A stretch of DNA of 11,732 nucleotides from Rhodococcus_D sp039923155 (GTDB taxonomy: Bacteria > Actinomycetota > Actinomycetes > Mycobacteriales > Mycobacteriaceae): positions 1-11,732 of the forward strand of contig JBDTDI010000120.1 of NCBI GenBank assembly GCA_039923155.1. The letters run 5' to 3'. The position numbers were made by a program, and so were the translations under genes. Below the pieces are notes generated by a model. That model was given only the letters and a program-made list of their open reading frames with translations, had not been told where the DNA came from and made no database searches. Each line of letters begins with the position of its first letter. The stretch's first letter is position 1. Below, piece by piece: positions 1 through 7,286 of the stretch.

Positions 1-729
1 GGGTGGACGCCCTTGACGGCCGCCTCCTGGACGAGCGCCTGGACGCGATGGCCCGCTCGGTGTGCAGCGAGGATCGGCGCACCCACTCCGCCCGGCGCGC
101 CGACGCCCTCGCCGCCCTCGCCGCCGGTACCGAGCTGATCTGCCGTTGCGGGTGCGACCGGCCGGGCGAGGCCGCTACCGCCCCCAAGGTGCAGCTCATC
201 ATCACCAGCGCGTCGCTGTTCGACTCGAGCGACGAGCCCGCGCATCTGATCGGGCACGGCGCCGTGCACCCCAGCACGGTCACCGAGCACGTCGACGGCG
301 ACGAGTGGGTCGAGGGGATCACGGATCCGGCCTCAGGCGCACTGGTCGGGCTCGGCCCGTTCGGGGCCGCCACAGACCGAGGAGCTCGATGACCACCCCT
401 ACCGGTACGCGATCGGCGCGGCTCTGGCCCGGTTGGTCCGCCTGCGCGACGCCCGGTGCCGGTTCCCGGGCTGCGGCGTCCCCGCCCGACGCTGCGACGT
501 CGACCACCGCCAGCCCTTCGACCACGAGCTTCCGGAGTGGGGCGGACCCACGATCCGCGACAACCTGTTCTGCCTGTGCCGCTTCCACCACCGGGCGAAG
601 ACCCGGGGCGTGTGGAGCTACGACCATCTCGGCGGCGCGGTCCTCGAGTGGACGAGCCCGACCGGAGACCGCTGCACCACCGTCGCCGCGGACTACGGCG
701 GCGCCCAGAACGCCCTGCTGCTCACCTGA
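1..729 (+). pseudogene. DUF222/13E12-family HNH endonuclease, 5'-truncated by the window edge and frameshifted
   Basis: Two plus-strand frames together encode the C-terminal part of a DUF222 (13E12 repeat) HNH nuclease. The first, open from the window edge to the stop at 390-392, carries the typical LLDERLDAMARSVC and QRRADAL-like helices and ends in the GITDPASGALVGLGP strand. The second, readable from about 361 to 729, gives HPYRYAIGAALARL, then CRFPGC (cysteines at 457 and 472), DVDH (505), DN (562), CLC and HHR (586-591), a complete zinc-type HNH core. Removing one G from the GGGG run at 363-366 joins them without loss. The catalytic half has an internal ATG at 433 but would lack DUF222. 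It is either a real decayed copy, since this multicopy family often decays, or a base-calling error in a homopolymer. The gene begins outside the window. The family is thought to include homing-type or mobile nucleases; the role of this copy is unknown. Confidence 0.85.
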
Positions 730-757
730 GCCGACCCAGCAGCTCTACGGTCGAGAC

Positions 758-1603
758 ATGAGCAGCGACAACATGCGCCCGATCGAGGACGGAATCACCA
801 CCGACCTGGCTGACCAGCTCAGCTACGGCAGCTACCTGCGCCTGGACCTGCTGCTCGCCGCGCAACAGCCGGTGTCGGACCACCACGACGAGATGCTGTT
901 CATCGTCCAGCACCAGGTGACCGAGCTCTGGCTGAAGCTGCTCGTCCACGAGCTGGGTTCGGCGTGCGCCCTCCTGGCCATCGACGAGGTGGCTCCGGCG
1001 TTGAAGCGGCTGGCCCGGGTGAAGCACGTGCTGAAACAGCTGGTGGACCAGTGGGCGGTGCTGGCGACCCTCACCCCGGTCGAGTACGCCGAGTTTCGGG
1101 GCCAGCTCGGCTCAGCGTCGGGATTCCAGTCTCTGCAGTATCGATCGGTGGAGTTTCGGCTCGGCAACAAGAACGCGGCCATGCTGGACGTGTTCGCGCA
1201 CGACCCGGTGGCGCACGCCGCCCTGGCCGCCGACCTTGCCGCGCCGAGCCTGTACGACCAGTACCTGCGCGCGCTCGCACGTGGCGGGCACCCTGTGCCC
1301 CCCGAGGTGCTCAACCGCGACGTCCGCGAACCGTACGAGGCCCACCCCGGGGTGGAGGAGGCGCTTCGCGGGATCTACGCCGAACCGGAGCGGTACTGGA
1401 CCGCCTACGAGATGGCCGAGGAGCTGGTGGACGTGGAGGAGGCGTTCCAGCTGTGGCGCTTCCGCCACGTGAAGACGGTGGAACGGATCATCGGGTTCAA
1501 GCGGGGCACCGGCGGCTCGTCAGGAGTTGCGTTCCTGCGCAAGGCCCTGGAGCTGACGTTCTTCCCTGAGCTGATGAGCGTGCGGACCCAGATCGGGGCG
1601 TGA
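758..1603 (+). CDS. kynA: Tryptophan 2,3-dioxygenase
   Basis: Cytosolic haem enzyme that opens the indole ring of L-tryptophan with O2 to give N-formylkynurenine, the first step of the kynurenine pathway. The 281-residue product matches bacterial TDO along its whole length (the Xanthomonas enzyme is about 298 residues). Active-site residues are in place: Phe48 and His52 in FIVQHQ (distal indole-contacting His), Tyr110 and Arg114 (substrate carboxylate), Ser121 in SASGFQSLQYR, proximal haem ligand His237 in LWRFRH, and Thr251 in the FKRGTGGSSG loop. The ATG at 758 places LSYGSYLRLD at the usual distance from the N-terminus; Met6 (773) is a possible alternative. There is no clear Shine-Dalgarno. 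It lies 28 bp after the HNH remnant, and its stop overlaps a possible GTG start of the next gene. No kynU or kynB is visible, so the rest of the pathway is encoded elsewhere or upstream. Confidence 0.97.
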   Translation: MSSDNMRPIEDGITTDLADQLSYGSYLRLDLLLAAQQPVSDHHDEMLFIVQHQVTELWLKLLVHELGSACALLAIDEVAPALKRLARVKHVLKQLVDQWAVLATLTPVEYAEFRGQLGSASGFQSLQYRSVEFRLGNKNAAMLDVFAHDPVAHAALAADLAAPSLYDQYLRALARGGHPVPPEVLNRDVREPYEAHPGVEEALRGIYAEPERYWTAYEMAEELVDVEEAFQLWRFRHVKTVERIIGFKRGTGGSSGVAFLRKALELTFFPELMSVRTQIGA

Positions 1604-1635
1604 CAGGCGGGCCGGTTCGCGGGACGCTGGTCGGC

Positions 1636-2316
1636 ATGAGTGCTGGGGTGCTCGTGGGGCGGCGTTGGTCGCGCGCCCGCCTCGGGCTGCTCGGCGCGTG
1701 GATCGTGGTGCTCGGACTCATGCTCGCAGTGGGTACCCGCGAGGCCTCGTGGCCGGACCTGCAGTCGTCGCTCGCCGACGGGAATGTCACGGCGGTGCAG
1801 GTTGCGGGCGAGCTCGAGCCTAGCAGCACCGGGTACGGCGTCGCCGAGGTGCGGTGGCGCGAGGGTTTGTGGAGGCATCGGACCGACGTGTTGCAGGTCA
1901 GCTCACCCTCGACGGACTCCGGTGGTGTCGCACCGTCCTCCGTGAGGGTCACCGGTGGCGTGGGCGCCCGGCTGCGTGACGAGCATCCTGGGTTGGCCGT
2001 GGAACAGGTGTCGAGACCGGCCGTCACGTCGGAGTTCTTCGGCTGGACGGTGTCGCCGCTCGTCGGTGCGGTGGCCTTCGTGACCGCGCTCCTGACTCTG
2101 ATGCTGCTCATCCTCGGGCCGTCTCCGTGGTGGGCAACGCGGTGGGCGTGGTTCTGGCTCGGCACCAACCCGGTGGGAGCGGTGGCGTTTCTGGTCCTCT
2201 CCGGACCCACCCCCGGTGTTCCCGCACCCGACGATCCCGCCCGACGGCTCACCGGGGGGTGGGCGCTGGTGCTCAGCCTCCTGGTGGGCGGTCTGACCGG
2301 CGCCGCTCTGCGATAG
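1636..2316 (+). CDS. Hypothetical membrane protein with one N-terminal and about three C-terminal helices
   Basis: Not a family I can name. The 226-residue product has a short basic N-terminus (RRWSRAR), a hydrophobic helix at about 16-33, a hydrophilic domain of about 100 residues (34-133), and further hydrophobic segments at about 136-161, 170-189 and 207-225. With positive-inside orientation, the middle domain would lie outside the membrane. Its start, SWPDLQSSLADGNVTAVQV, resembles the 'short helix, Gly, beta strand' opening of small extracytoplasmic domains such as the one in FtsH, but this is weak. The ATG at 1636 puts the helix at a normal distance from the N-terminus. A GTG at 1600 overlaps the kynA stop (GTGA), would add 12 residues and would suggest translational coupling. 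Codon use is less G/C-biased at third positions than in kynA, yet the frame is intact. It is probably co-transcribed with kynA; no function can be inferred. Confidence 0.7.
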   Translation: MSAGVLVGRRWSRARLGLLGAWIVVLGLMLAVGTREASWPDLQSSLADGNVTAVQVAGELEPSSTGYGVAEVRWREGLWRHRTDVLQVSSPSTDSGGVAPSSVRVTGGVGARLRDEHPGLAVEQVSRPAVTSEFFGWTVSPLVGAVAFVTALLTLMLLILGPSPWWATRWAWFWLGTNPVGAVAFLVLSGPTPGVPAPDDPARRLTGGWALVLSLLVGGLTGAALR

Positions 2317-2537
2317 GCAGCTCGACGAGCAGAAGCGGGTCCGAGCCTGACCGGCGCCGGGTCTGGGACAGCGGGCGGATCGTGACGTCGCCGTCGAGCT
2401 GCAACCGGCGGGGATCGTGCTGTGCCGCAGTGCGCACGGTGCCGACGCCCCCGGTCACCTTCCGTCGATCCGGAAGCGGATGTGGTCGTGGGGACGACGG
2501 CCGCTTCCCGATCGGGTGGAGCTGGGAGCAGCGCGGT
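2317..2537. other. Convergent intergenic region between the plus and minus transcription units
   Basis: These 221 bp lie between two genes that end towards each other. They contain the hairpin described separately and a second copy (2347-2359) of the 13-mer CTGACCGGCGCCG, also found at the end of the upstream gene (2293-2305). The minus strand shows coding-like G/C-rich third positions over roughly 2480-2310. The only startable frame there is GTG at 2458 to a stop at 2273 (61 codons), which overlaps the end of the membrane-protein gene and has no recognisable motif. No tRNA or promoter was seen. Confidence 0.6.
2472..2508. terminator. Possible bidirectional terminator hairpin without a U tract
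   Basis: An 8-bp inverted repeat, GGAAGCGG (2472-2479) and CCGCTTCC (2501-2508), encloses 21 nt that contain a smaller hairpin, GTCGT (2485-2489) GGGG ACGAC (2494-2498). A competing 6-bp hairpin, CTTCCG (2459-2464) with CGGAAG (2471-2476), shares the left arm. Its place between two convergent transcription units fits a stem that ends both, and actinobacterial terminators often lack a T run. No T run follows on either strand, so this rests on symmetry and position only. Confidence 0.35.
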
Positions 2538-4109
2538 TCACGAGGCGGCGGCCTTCTCCCTGTCCCGCAGCTCGCGACGCAGGATCTTGCCGGACGCGGC
2601 CTTCGGGATGGCCTCGACGAACTCCACCCGGCGCACCTTCTTGTACGGCGCGACGTCGGCGGCCACGTGCGCCATCACCTCGTCGGCGGTCAGCGTCTGG
2701 TCCGCACGCACCACGAAGGCCTTGGGCACCTCGTCCCCGTTCTCGTCGTACACCCCGATCACGGCGGCGTCGGCGATGCGGGGGCTGGCGAGCAGCACCG
2801 CCTCGAGCTCGGCCGGGGGCACCTGGTAGCCCTTGTACTTGATCAGCTCCTTCACCCGGTCGACGATGTACCACCAGCCCCCGGCATCGATGACCGCGAC
2901 GTCGCCGGTGTGCAGCCACCCGTCGGCGTCCACCGTGGCCGACGTCTCCTCGGGCCGACCGAAGTAGCCCTTCATGATCTGTGGCCCGCGCAGCCAGAGC
3001 TCACCGGGCTGCCCGACCTCCACGTCCTCTCCGGTGCCCGTGTCGACCAGGCGCGCCTCGGTGTTGGGCAGCAGCCGGCCGACGGTACCTGCGGGCGCGG
3101 TGGCGGCTTCGGAGTCCAGGATCAGCTGCGTGCCCGGCGAGGTCTCGGTCATCCCGTAACCCTGGACGACGGTGCAGCCCAGGCGCGCTGCGCAAGCGTT
3201 GGCCAGCTCTGCGTCCAGCGGGGCAGCGGCGCAGAGGATCTGGCGCAGCGACGAGGTGTCCACCCCGTCGACGGCAGGGTGCTTGGCCAGCGCGAGCACG
3301 ATCGGGGGCACGGCGTAGAGCCGGGTGATGCGCTCCTTCTCGAGGGTGCGCAGGAACGTGTCCAGCTCGAAGCGCGGGAGCACCACCAGGGTGGCGCCGG
3401 CGGAGAGGAAGTTGAGCAGGATGCAGATGCCGAAGATGTGGAAGAAGGGCAGCACGGCCATGACCCGGTCGTCGGCCTCCGCCTCGTCCCACGCCGACTG
3501 GACCTGCGCCATGTTGGTGGCCACGCTGCGGTGGCTCAGCATGACGCCCTTGGGTCGCGCGGTGGTCCCCGAGGAGTAGGGCAGCACGAACAGGTCCTCG
3601 TCGAGGTCGAAGCCCACCTCGGGCAGCTCGCCACCGGGCACGGCCACGTCGGTGATGGAGCGGACCCCGTCGACGGTGTCGCACACCAGGACCACGTCGA
3701 GGCCGGCCTCGGCGGCGGCCTGCTGGGCGGGTTCGAGCAGGGCCGAGACGGTCACCATCCAGCGGGCCCGTGAGTCGCGCAGCTGCACGGCCATCTCCCC
3801 CGCGGTCGACAGCCCGTTCAGCGTGGTCACCGTGACCCCGATGCGCGAGCACGCCAGCAGCACCACGGGGAACGCCAGCGAGTTCGGACCGTGCAGCGCG
3901 AGCACGTCACCCTTGCGCAGACCCTCTGCGTGCAGCCCCGCCGCGAGAGCCTGCACCGACGTCACCAGACCGGAGTAGCTCAGCGTGGTCCCGCTCAGCG
4001 CGTCGATCAGGGCGGGGCGGTCGCCCTGGGCGGCTGCGGCGTCGAGAACGACCTGGTGGACGGGTTTCGTGCTCAGGGCGACGTCGGGGTGGGGGCTGGT
4101 GAACACCAC
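2538..4109 (-). CDS. 4-coumarate-CoA-ligase-family acyl-CoA synthetase
   Basis: ATP-dependent enzyme of the adenylate-forming (ANL) superfamily, joining a carboxylic acid to CoA through an acyl-adenylate. The 523-residue product has the phosphate loop PYSSGTTARPKGV (177-189), YGMTE (318-322), LHTGD ending at Asp403, the hinge region DRVKELIKYKGYQVPPAELE, and PKAASGK with catalytic Lys508. The hinge region is close to plant and actinobacterial 4CL sequences. The phosphate loop has Ala184 where Gly or Ser is usual. The GTG start at 4109 is supported by GAGGAG 6 nt upstream; a second GTG follows at 4106. It lies 44 bp after acyl-CoA dehydrogenase B in the same operon, so it probably makes the CoA thioester that the dehydrogenases and carboxylase then use. 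The acid (aryl, branched, terpenoid or medium-chain) cannot be read from sequence. It parallels the synthetase of pseudomonad atu clusters in role, not necessarily in descent. Confidence 0.92.
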   Translation of the reverse strand: MVFTSPHPDVALSTKPVHQVVLDAAAAQGDRPALIDALSGTTLSYSGLVTSVQALAAGLHAEGLRKGDVLALHGPNSLAFPVVLLACSRIGVTVTTLNGLSTAGEMAVQLRDSRARWMVTVSALLEPAQQAAAEAGLDVVLVCDTVDGVRSITDVAVPGGELPEVGFDLDEDLFVLPYSSGTTARPKGVMLSHRSVATNMAQVQSAWDEAEADDRVMAVLPFFHIFGICILLNFLSAGATLVVLPRFELDTFLRTLEKERITRLYAVPPIVLALAKHPAVDGVDTSSLRQILCAAAPLDAELANACAARLGCTVVQGYGMTETSPGTQLILDSEAATAPAGTVGRLLPNTEARLVDTGTGEDVEVGQPGELWLRGPQIMKGYFGRPEETSATVDADGWLHTGDVAVIDAGGWWYIVDRVKELIKYKGYQVPPAELEAVLLASPRIADAAVIGVYDENGDEVPKAFVVRADQTLTADEVMAHVAADVAPYKKVRRVEFVEAIPKAASGKILRRELRDREKAAAS

Positions 4110-4115
4110 AATGTG

Positions 4116-4121
4116 CTCCTC
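4116..4121 (-). promoter_or_regulatory. Ribosome binding site of the acyl-CoA synthetase gene
   Basis: GAGGAG on the minus strand, 6 nt before the GTG at 4109. It fixes the start and makes this the only gene of the operon whose ribosome binding site lies wholly outside the preceding coding region. The spacer also holds a run of five A on the plus strand (4142-4146), an unusual A/T island in this GC-rich window. Confidence 0.65.
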
Positions 4122-4153
4122 GAAGACGGGGAAGGGGAGGTAAAAAGGGACGA

Positions 4154-5332
4154 TCAGTACGAACGGGGCAAGCCTAGTGTGTGCTGGCTCACGTAGTTCA
4201 GGATCATCTCCCGACTGACCGGGGCGACCCGGGCCAGCCGTGACGCCACCAGCAGCGAGCCGAGGCCGTACTCCGTGGCGAGACCGTTGCCGCCGTGGGT
4301 CTGCACCGCCTGGTCGACGGCGGCGATGGACGCGTCGGCGGCGGCGTACTTGGCCATGTTGGCCGCCTCGCCGGCGCCCTTGGCCCCCGCGACGTACAGG
4401 GCAGCCGCCTTCTGGGTCATCAGTCGGGCCAGCTCCACCTGGATGGCGCAGTGCGCCAACGGGTGAGCGATTCCCTGGTGGGCTCCGATCGGGGTGGACC
4501 AGACCTGCCGGGTGCGGGCGTAGGCGGTCGCCTTGTCCAGGGCGTAACGGGCCATGCCCAGGGCACTGGCCGCGCCCATGATCCGCTCGGGGTTGAGCCC
4601 GGCGAAGAGCTGGGCCAGGCCCGCGGAGGCATCCCCCACGAGCGCGTCGGCCGGCACCCGGACGTCGTCGAGGAACAGGGTGAACTGCTTCTCGGGCATC
4701 GCGATGTCCATCGGGATGACCTGCTTGGTGAACCCTGGGGCGTCGGTGGGGACGATGAACGCCGAGGGCAGACCGAGGGTGCCGTCGGGCTGGCGGTGCC
4801 GGGCGACCACGAGGGCGTGGCTGGCCTCGTCGACGCCGGAGATGTAGTACTTGCTGCCCGACAGGACCCACTCCCCGGTGTCGGCGTCGTGGCGCACGCT
4901 GGTCGCGAGGTTGTGGGAGTTGGAGCCGGCCTCGGGCTCGGTGATCGCGAAGACCATGGTGAGGCTGCCGTCGGCGAAGCCGGGCATCCACCGGTCCTTC
5001 TGCTCGTCCGTGCCGAACTGCTGGATGACGGTGCCGCAGATGGCCGGTGAGACGACCATGAGCAGCAGCGGGCAGCCGGCGGCGGAGAGCTCCTCCATCA
5101 CGGCGGCGAGGTCGCCGATGTCGCCCCCGCCCCCACCCCACCGCTCGTCGACGGCGACGCCGAGGTACCCGGCGTGGGCCACGGCGTCCCACAGCTCGGT
5201 GGTCTTCCGCCCCTCACGCGTGCACTCGCGCAGGTACTCCCCGCCGAAGCGGCGACCGAGCTTGGCCACCTCCTCGCGCAGCTGCTGACGCTCGGGGCTC
5301 TCGGTGAACGGGGTCACGCGGTCCGGGATCAC
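4154..5332 (-). CDS. Acyl-CoA dehydrogenase B (FadE12-like)
   Basis: FAD enzyme that introduces a trans-2 double bond into an acyl-CoA and passes electrons to ETF. The 392-residue product has the full ACAD fold: N-terminal helices from about residue 8, AITEPEAGSN (129-138) and GSKYYISG in the beta domain, and QTHGGNG in the C-terminal FAD domain. The usual C-terminal catalytic Glu (IYEGT in MCAD) is absent; the aligned segment is APVSREMIL. Instead Glu249 in GLNPERIM sits where isovaleryl- and long-chain acyl-CoA dehydrogenases carry their base. The tail LGLPRSY is typical of a FadE subgroup found with biotin-dependent carboxylases. The GTG at 5332 overlaps the carboxylase stop (GTGA) and has a strong AGGAGGAGG 7 nt upstream. 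The substrate is unknown; isovaleryl-like or longer beta-branched acyl-CoA fits the neighbours. Confidence 0.93.
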   Translation of the reverse strand: MIPDRVTPFTESPERQQLREEVAKLGRRFGGEYLRECTREGRKTTELWDAVAHAGYLGVAVDERWGGGGGDIGDLAAVMEELSAAGCPLLLMVVSPAICGTVIQQFGTDEQKDRWMPGFADGSLTMVFAITEPEAGSNSHNLATSVRHDADTGEWVLSGSKYYISGVDEASHALVVARHRQPDGTLGLPSAFIVPTDAPGFTKQVIPMDIAMPEKQFTLFLDDVRVPADALVGDASAGLAQLFAGLNPERIMGAASALGMARYALDKATAYARTRQVWSTPIGAHQGIAHPLAHCAIQVELARLMTQKAAALYVAGAKGAGEAANMAKYAAADASIAAVDQAVQTHGGNGLATEYGLGSLLVASRLARVAPVSREMILNYVSQHTLGLPRSY

Positions 5333-7281
5333 TGCTGGTCCTCCTCCTGTGCTTGAACCACGGCGAGCACGGTGCCCGCGGCGACTTGATCCCCTTGCGC
5401 CACCGCAAGGGTGGTGACGGTGCCTGCGGTGGGAGCCAGCACCCGGTGCTCCATCTTCATCGCCTCCATGACCAACACCTCCGCGCCCGCCGCGACGGTC
5501 TGCCCCTCGGTGACGCTGAGCCGCACCACCGAGCCCGGCATGGGGGCGACGAGGGCGCCGGGAGCCAGGACGGCCTGCGGCTCGGGCAGCGGGTCGTGCC
5601 ACGTCAGGCTGACCGCACCCAGGGCGGAGTCGACGCTGACCGCGTCGCCGTGCACGGCCACGGAGAAGCGGTGCTGCACCCCGTCAACGACGAGAACGGC
5701 GCCCTCGGGGTCGACGTGGGCCAGGTCCACCCCCGGGGGGGTCAGCAGACAACCGCGCACGAGCAGGTGCTCGACGACCATCTCGGTGTCGCAGTGGGTG
5801 AACGTGGTGCGGGTCGGGGCCGAGGGGAGGTTGCGCCACCCGGTGGGGGTGGACAGCGGGTGGCGCGACCACGCCTTCTCGGCGAGGACCAGTGCCGCGG
5901 CGAGGGCAGCGAGGTCGACGCGCGCAGGTGCGACAGACAGGGCCGCCGGGTCATGGGCGTCGAGCCAGCCGGTGTCGACACCGTCGCCGGCCACCTCCGG
6001 GTGGGTGAGCAGCCCGAGCAGCAGCTCCCGGTTGGTGGTGAGCCCGTGGATCTGCGCCCCGCGCAGCGCGGTGACCAGCCGGCGCAGGGCCGACGCCCGG
6101 TCGGGCCCGTGGGCCACCAGCTTGGCCAGCATCGGGTCGTAGTGGACGCCGATCTCGTCGCCGTCGACGACCCCGCTGTCCAGCCGCAACCCGTGCACCC
6201 CAGCAGGCACGGCGAACTCCGCGTCCACCCCGGGCACGTGCAGGCGGTGCAGGCGGCCCGAGGCCGGTCGCCAGTCCTGGCCCGGGTCCTCCGCGTAGAG
6301 GCGCACCTCCACGGCGTGGCCCTGCGCCGGCGGGGGTTCCGGCGGCAGCGCGGCCCCCTCGGCGACGGCAATCTGCCAACCCACGAGGTCCACCCGGTGC
6401 ACGGCCTCGGTCACCGGGTGCTCCACCTGCAGGCGGGTGTTCACCTCCAGGAACGCCAGGCGCCCGTCGTCGGCGAGCAGCATCTCCACGGTGCCGGCAC
6501 CCACGTAGCCCAGCGCCCCGGCCGCAGCCCGGGCGGCGGCGTGCAACCGGACGCGGGTGGCGACGTCCACCCCGGGGCTGGGGCTCTCCTCGACCACCTT
6601 CTGGTGACGGCGCTGCAGCGAGCAGTCCCGCTCGGTCAGCGTCCACACGGTGCCGTGGGTGTCAGCCATGAGCTGCACCTCGACGTGGCGGGCCCCGCGG
6701 AGCAGCGGTTCGCAGAACACGGTGCCGTCCCCGAACGCGGACAACGCTTCCCGCTCGGCAGCGGCCACGGCGTCAGCGAGGTCGGCGAGCTGGTGGACCT
6801 CGCGCATGCCCCGTCCGCCGCCCCCGGCCGAGGCCTTGACCAGCAGCGGCAGGTCAGCCGCGGTGACCACGGCCGGGTCGAGCTCGGCGAGCACCGGCAC
6901 CCCGGCGGCGGCGACCAGCTTCTTGGCCGCCACCTTGGCCCCCATGGCCTCGATCGACTCCGGCGTGGGCCCCACCCAGGTCAGCCCGGCGGCAAGCACG
7001 GCCCGGGCGAAAGCGGAGTTCTCGGAGAGGAAGCCGTACCCGGGGTGCACCGCGTCGGCGCCGCACGACCGCGCCGCGGCGACCACGGCGTCGATGTTCA
7101 GGTAGGTGTTGGCGGGGGCGGCACCGGGCAGCCGCACGGCGACGTCGGCCTCGACGACGAAGGGTGCGCCGGCGTCGGGGTCGGAGAACACCGCGGCGGT
7201 GGAGATGCCCCGTGCCCGGCACGCAGCCTGCACCCGACGGGCGATCTCGCCCCGGTTGGCGACCAGCAGCCTGGTGATCAT
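5329..7281 (-). CDS. Acyl-CoA carboxylase alpha subunit (biotin carboxylase + BCCP)
   Basis: Carboxylates its own biotin with ATP and bicarbonate and delivers it to the beta subunit encoded just upstream. The 650-residue product begins LLVANRGEIARR, contains HPGYGFLSEN, the ATP-grasp loop KASAGGGGRGM (Lys149), ERDCSLQRRHQKVVEE, and EVNTRLQVEHPVTE with catalytic Arg283. A linker of about 100-150 residues joins it to a biotinyl domain, where VMEAMKMEH has biotinylated Lys609. This fused layout is that of methylcrotonyl- and geranyl-CoA carboxylase alpha and mycobacterial AccA1/AccA2. The ATG at 7281 gives the normal short lead into VANRGEI. A GTG at 7290 overlaps the beta-subunit stop (GTGA), would add three residues and is equally reasonable given the pattern of the other junctions. 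The end overlaps dehydrogenase B by 4 bases. Biotinylation would need a biotin ligase encoded elsewhere. Confidence 0.95.
   Translation of the reverse strand: MITRLLVANRGEIARRVQAACRARGISTAAVFSDPDAGAPFVVEADVAVRLPGAAPANTYLNIDAVVAAARSCGADAVHPGYGFLSENSAFARAVLAAGLTWVGPTPESIEAMGAKVAAKKLVAAAGVPVLAELDPAVVTAADLPLLVKASAGGGGRGMREVHQLADLADAVAAAEREALSAFGDGTVFCEPLLRGARHVEVQLMADTHGTVWTLTERDCSLQRRHQKVVEESPSPGVDVATRVRLHAAARAAAGALGYVGAGTVEMLLADDGRLAFLEVNTRLQVEHPVTEAVHRVDLVGWQIAVAEGAALPPEPPPAQGHAVEVRLYAEDPGQDWRPASGRLHRLHVPGVDAEFAVPAGVHGLRLDSGVVDGDEIGVHYDPMLAKLVAHGPDRASALRRLVTALRGAQIHGLTTNRELLLGLLTHPEVAGDGVDTGWLDAHDPAALSVAPARVDLAALAAALVLAEKAWSRHPLSTPTGWRNLPSAPTRTTFTHCDTEMVVEHLLVRGCLLTPPGVDLAHVDPEGAVLVVDGVQHRFSVAVHGDAVSVDSALGAVSLTWHDPLPEPQAVLAPGALVAPMPGSVVRLSVTEGQTVAAGAEVLVMEAMKMEHRVLAPTAGTVTTLAVAQGDQVAAGTVLAVVQAQEEDQQ
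5340..5348 (-). promoter_or_regulatory. Ribosome binding site of acyl-CoA dehydrogenase B, inside the carboxylase gene
   Basis: AGGAGGAGG on the minus strand, 7 nt before the GTG at 5332. It also encodes part of the acidic end of the carboxylase (QEEDQQ), so that tail is probably shaped by the need for a ribosome binding site. It supports the GTG at 5332 as the true start. Confidence 0.75.
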
Positions 7282-7286
7282 CTCGC

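Noticed and set aside
62..757. N-terminal extension of kynA in the same frame, 232 codons
   Set aside because: The extension is Arg/Ala/Pro-rich shadow of the HNH gene; TDO homology begins only after the ATG at 758.
2127..3773. 548-codon plus-strand open frame spanning the convergent gap and the ligase gene
   Set aside because: It crosses three unrelated regions and matches no family; the ligase on the minus strand explains the openness.
4141..4147. T run (minus strand) after dehydrogenase B as an intrinsic terminator
   Set aside because: No stable hairpin precedes it, and the next gene on the same strand starts 44 bp later with its own ribosome binding site.
4160..4200. Internal promoter upstream of the ligase gene
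   Set aside because: TTGCCC- and TACTGA-like hexamers can be picked out, but not at a credible spacing; not supportable by eye.
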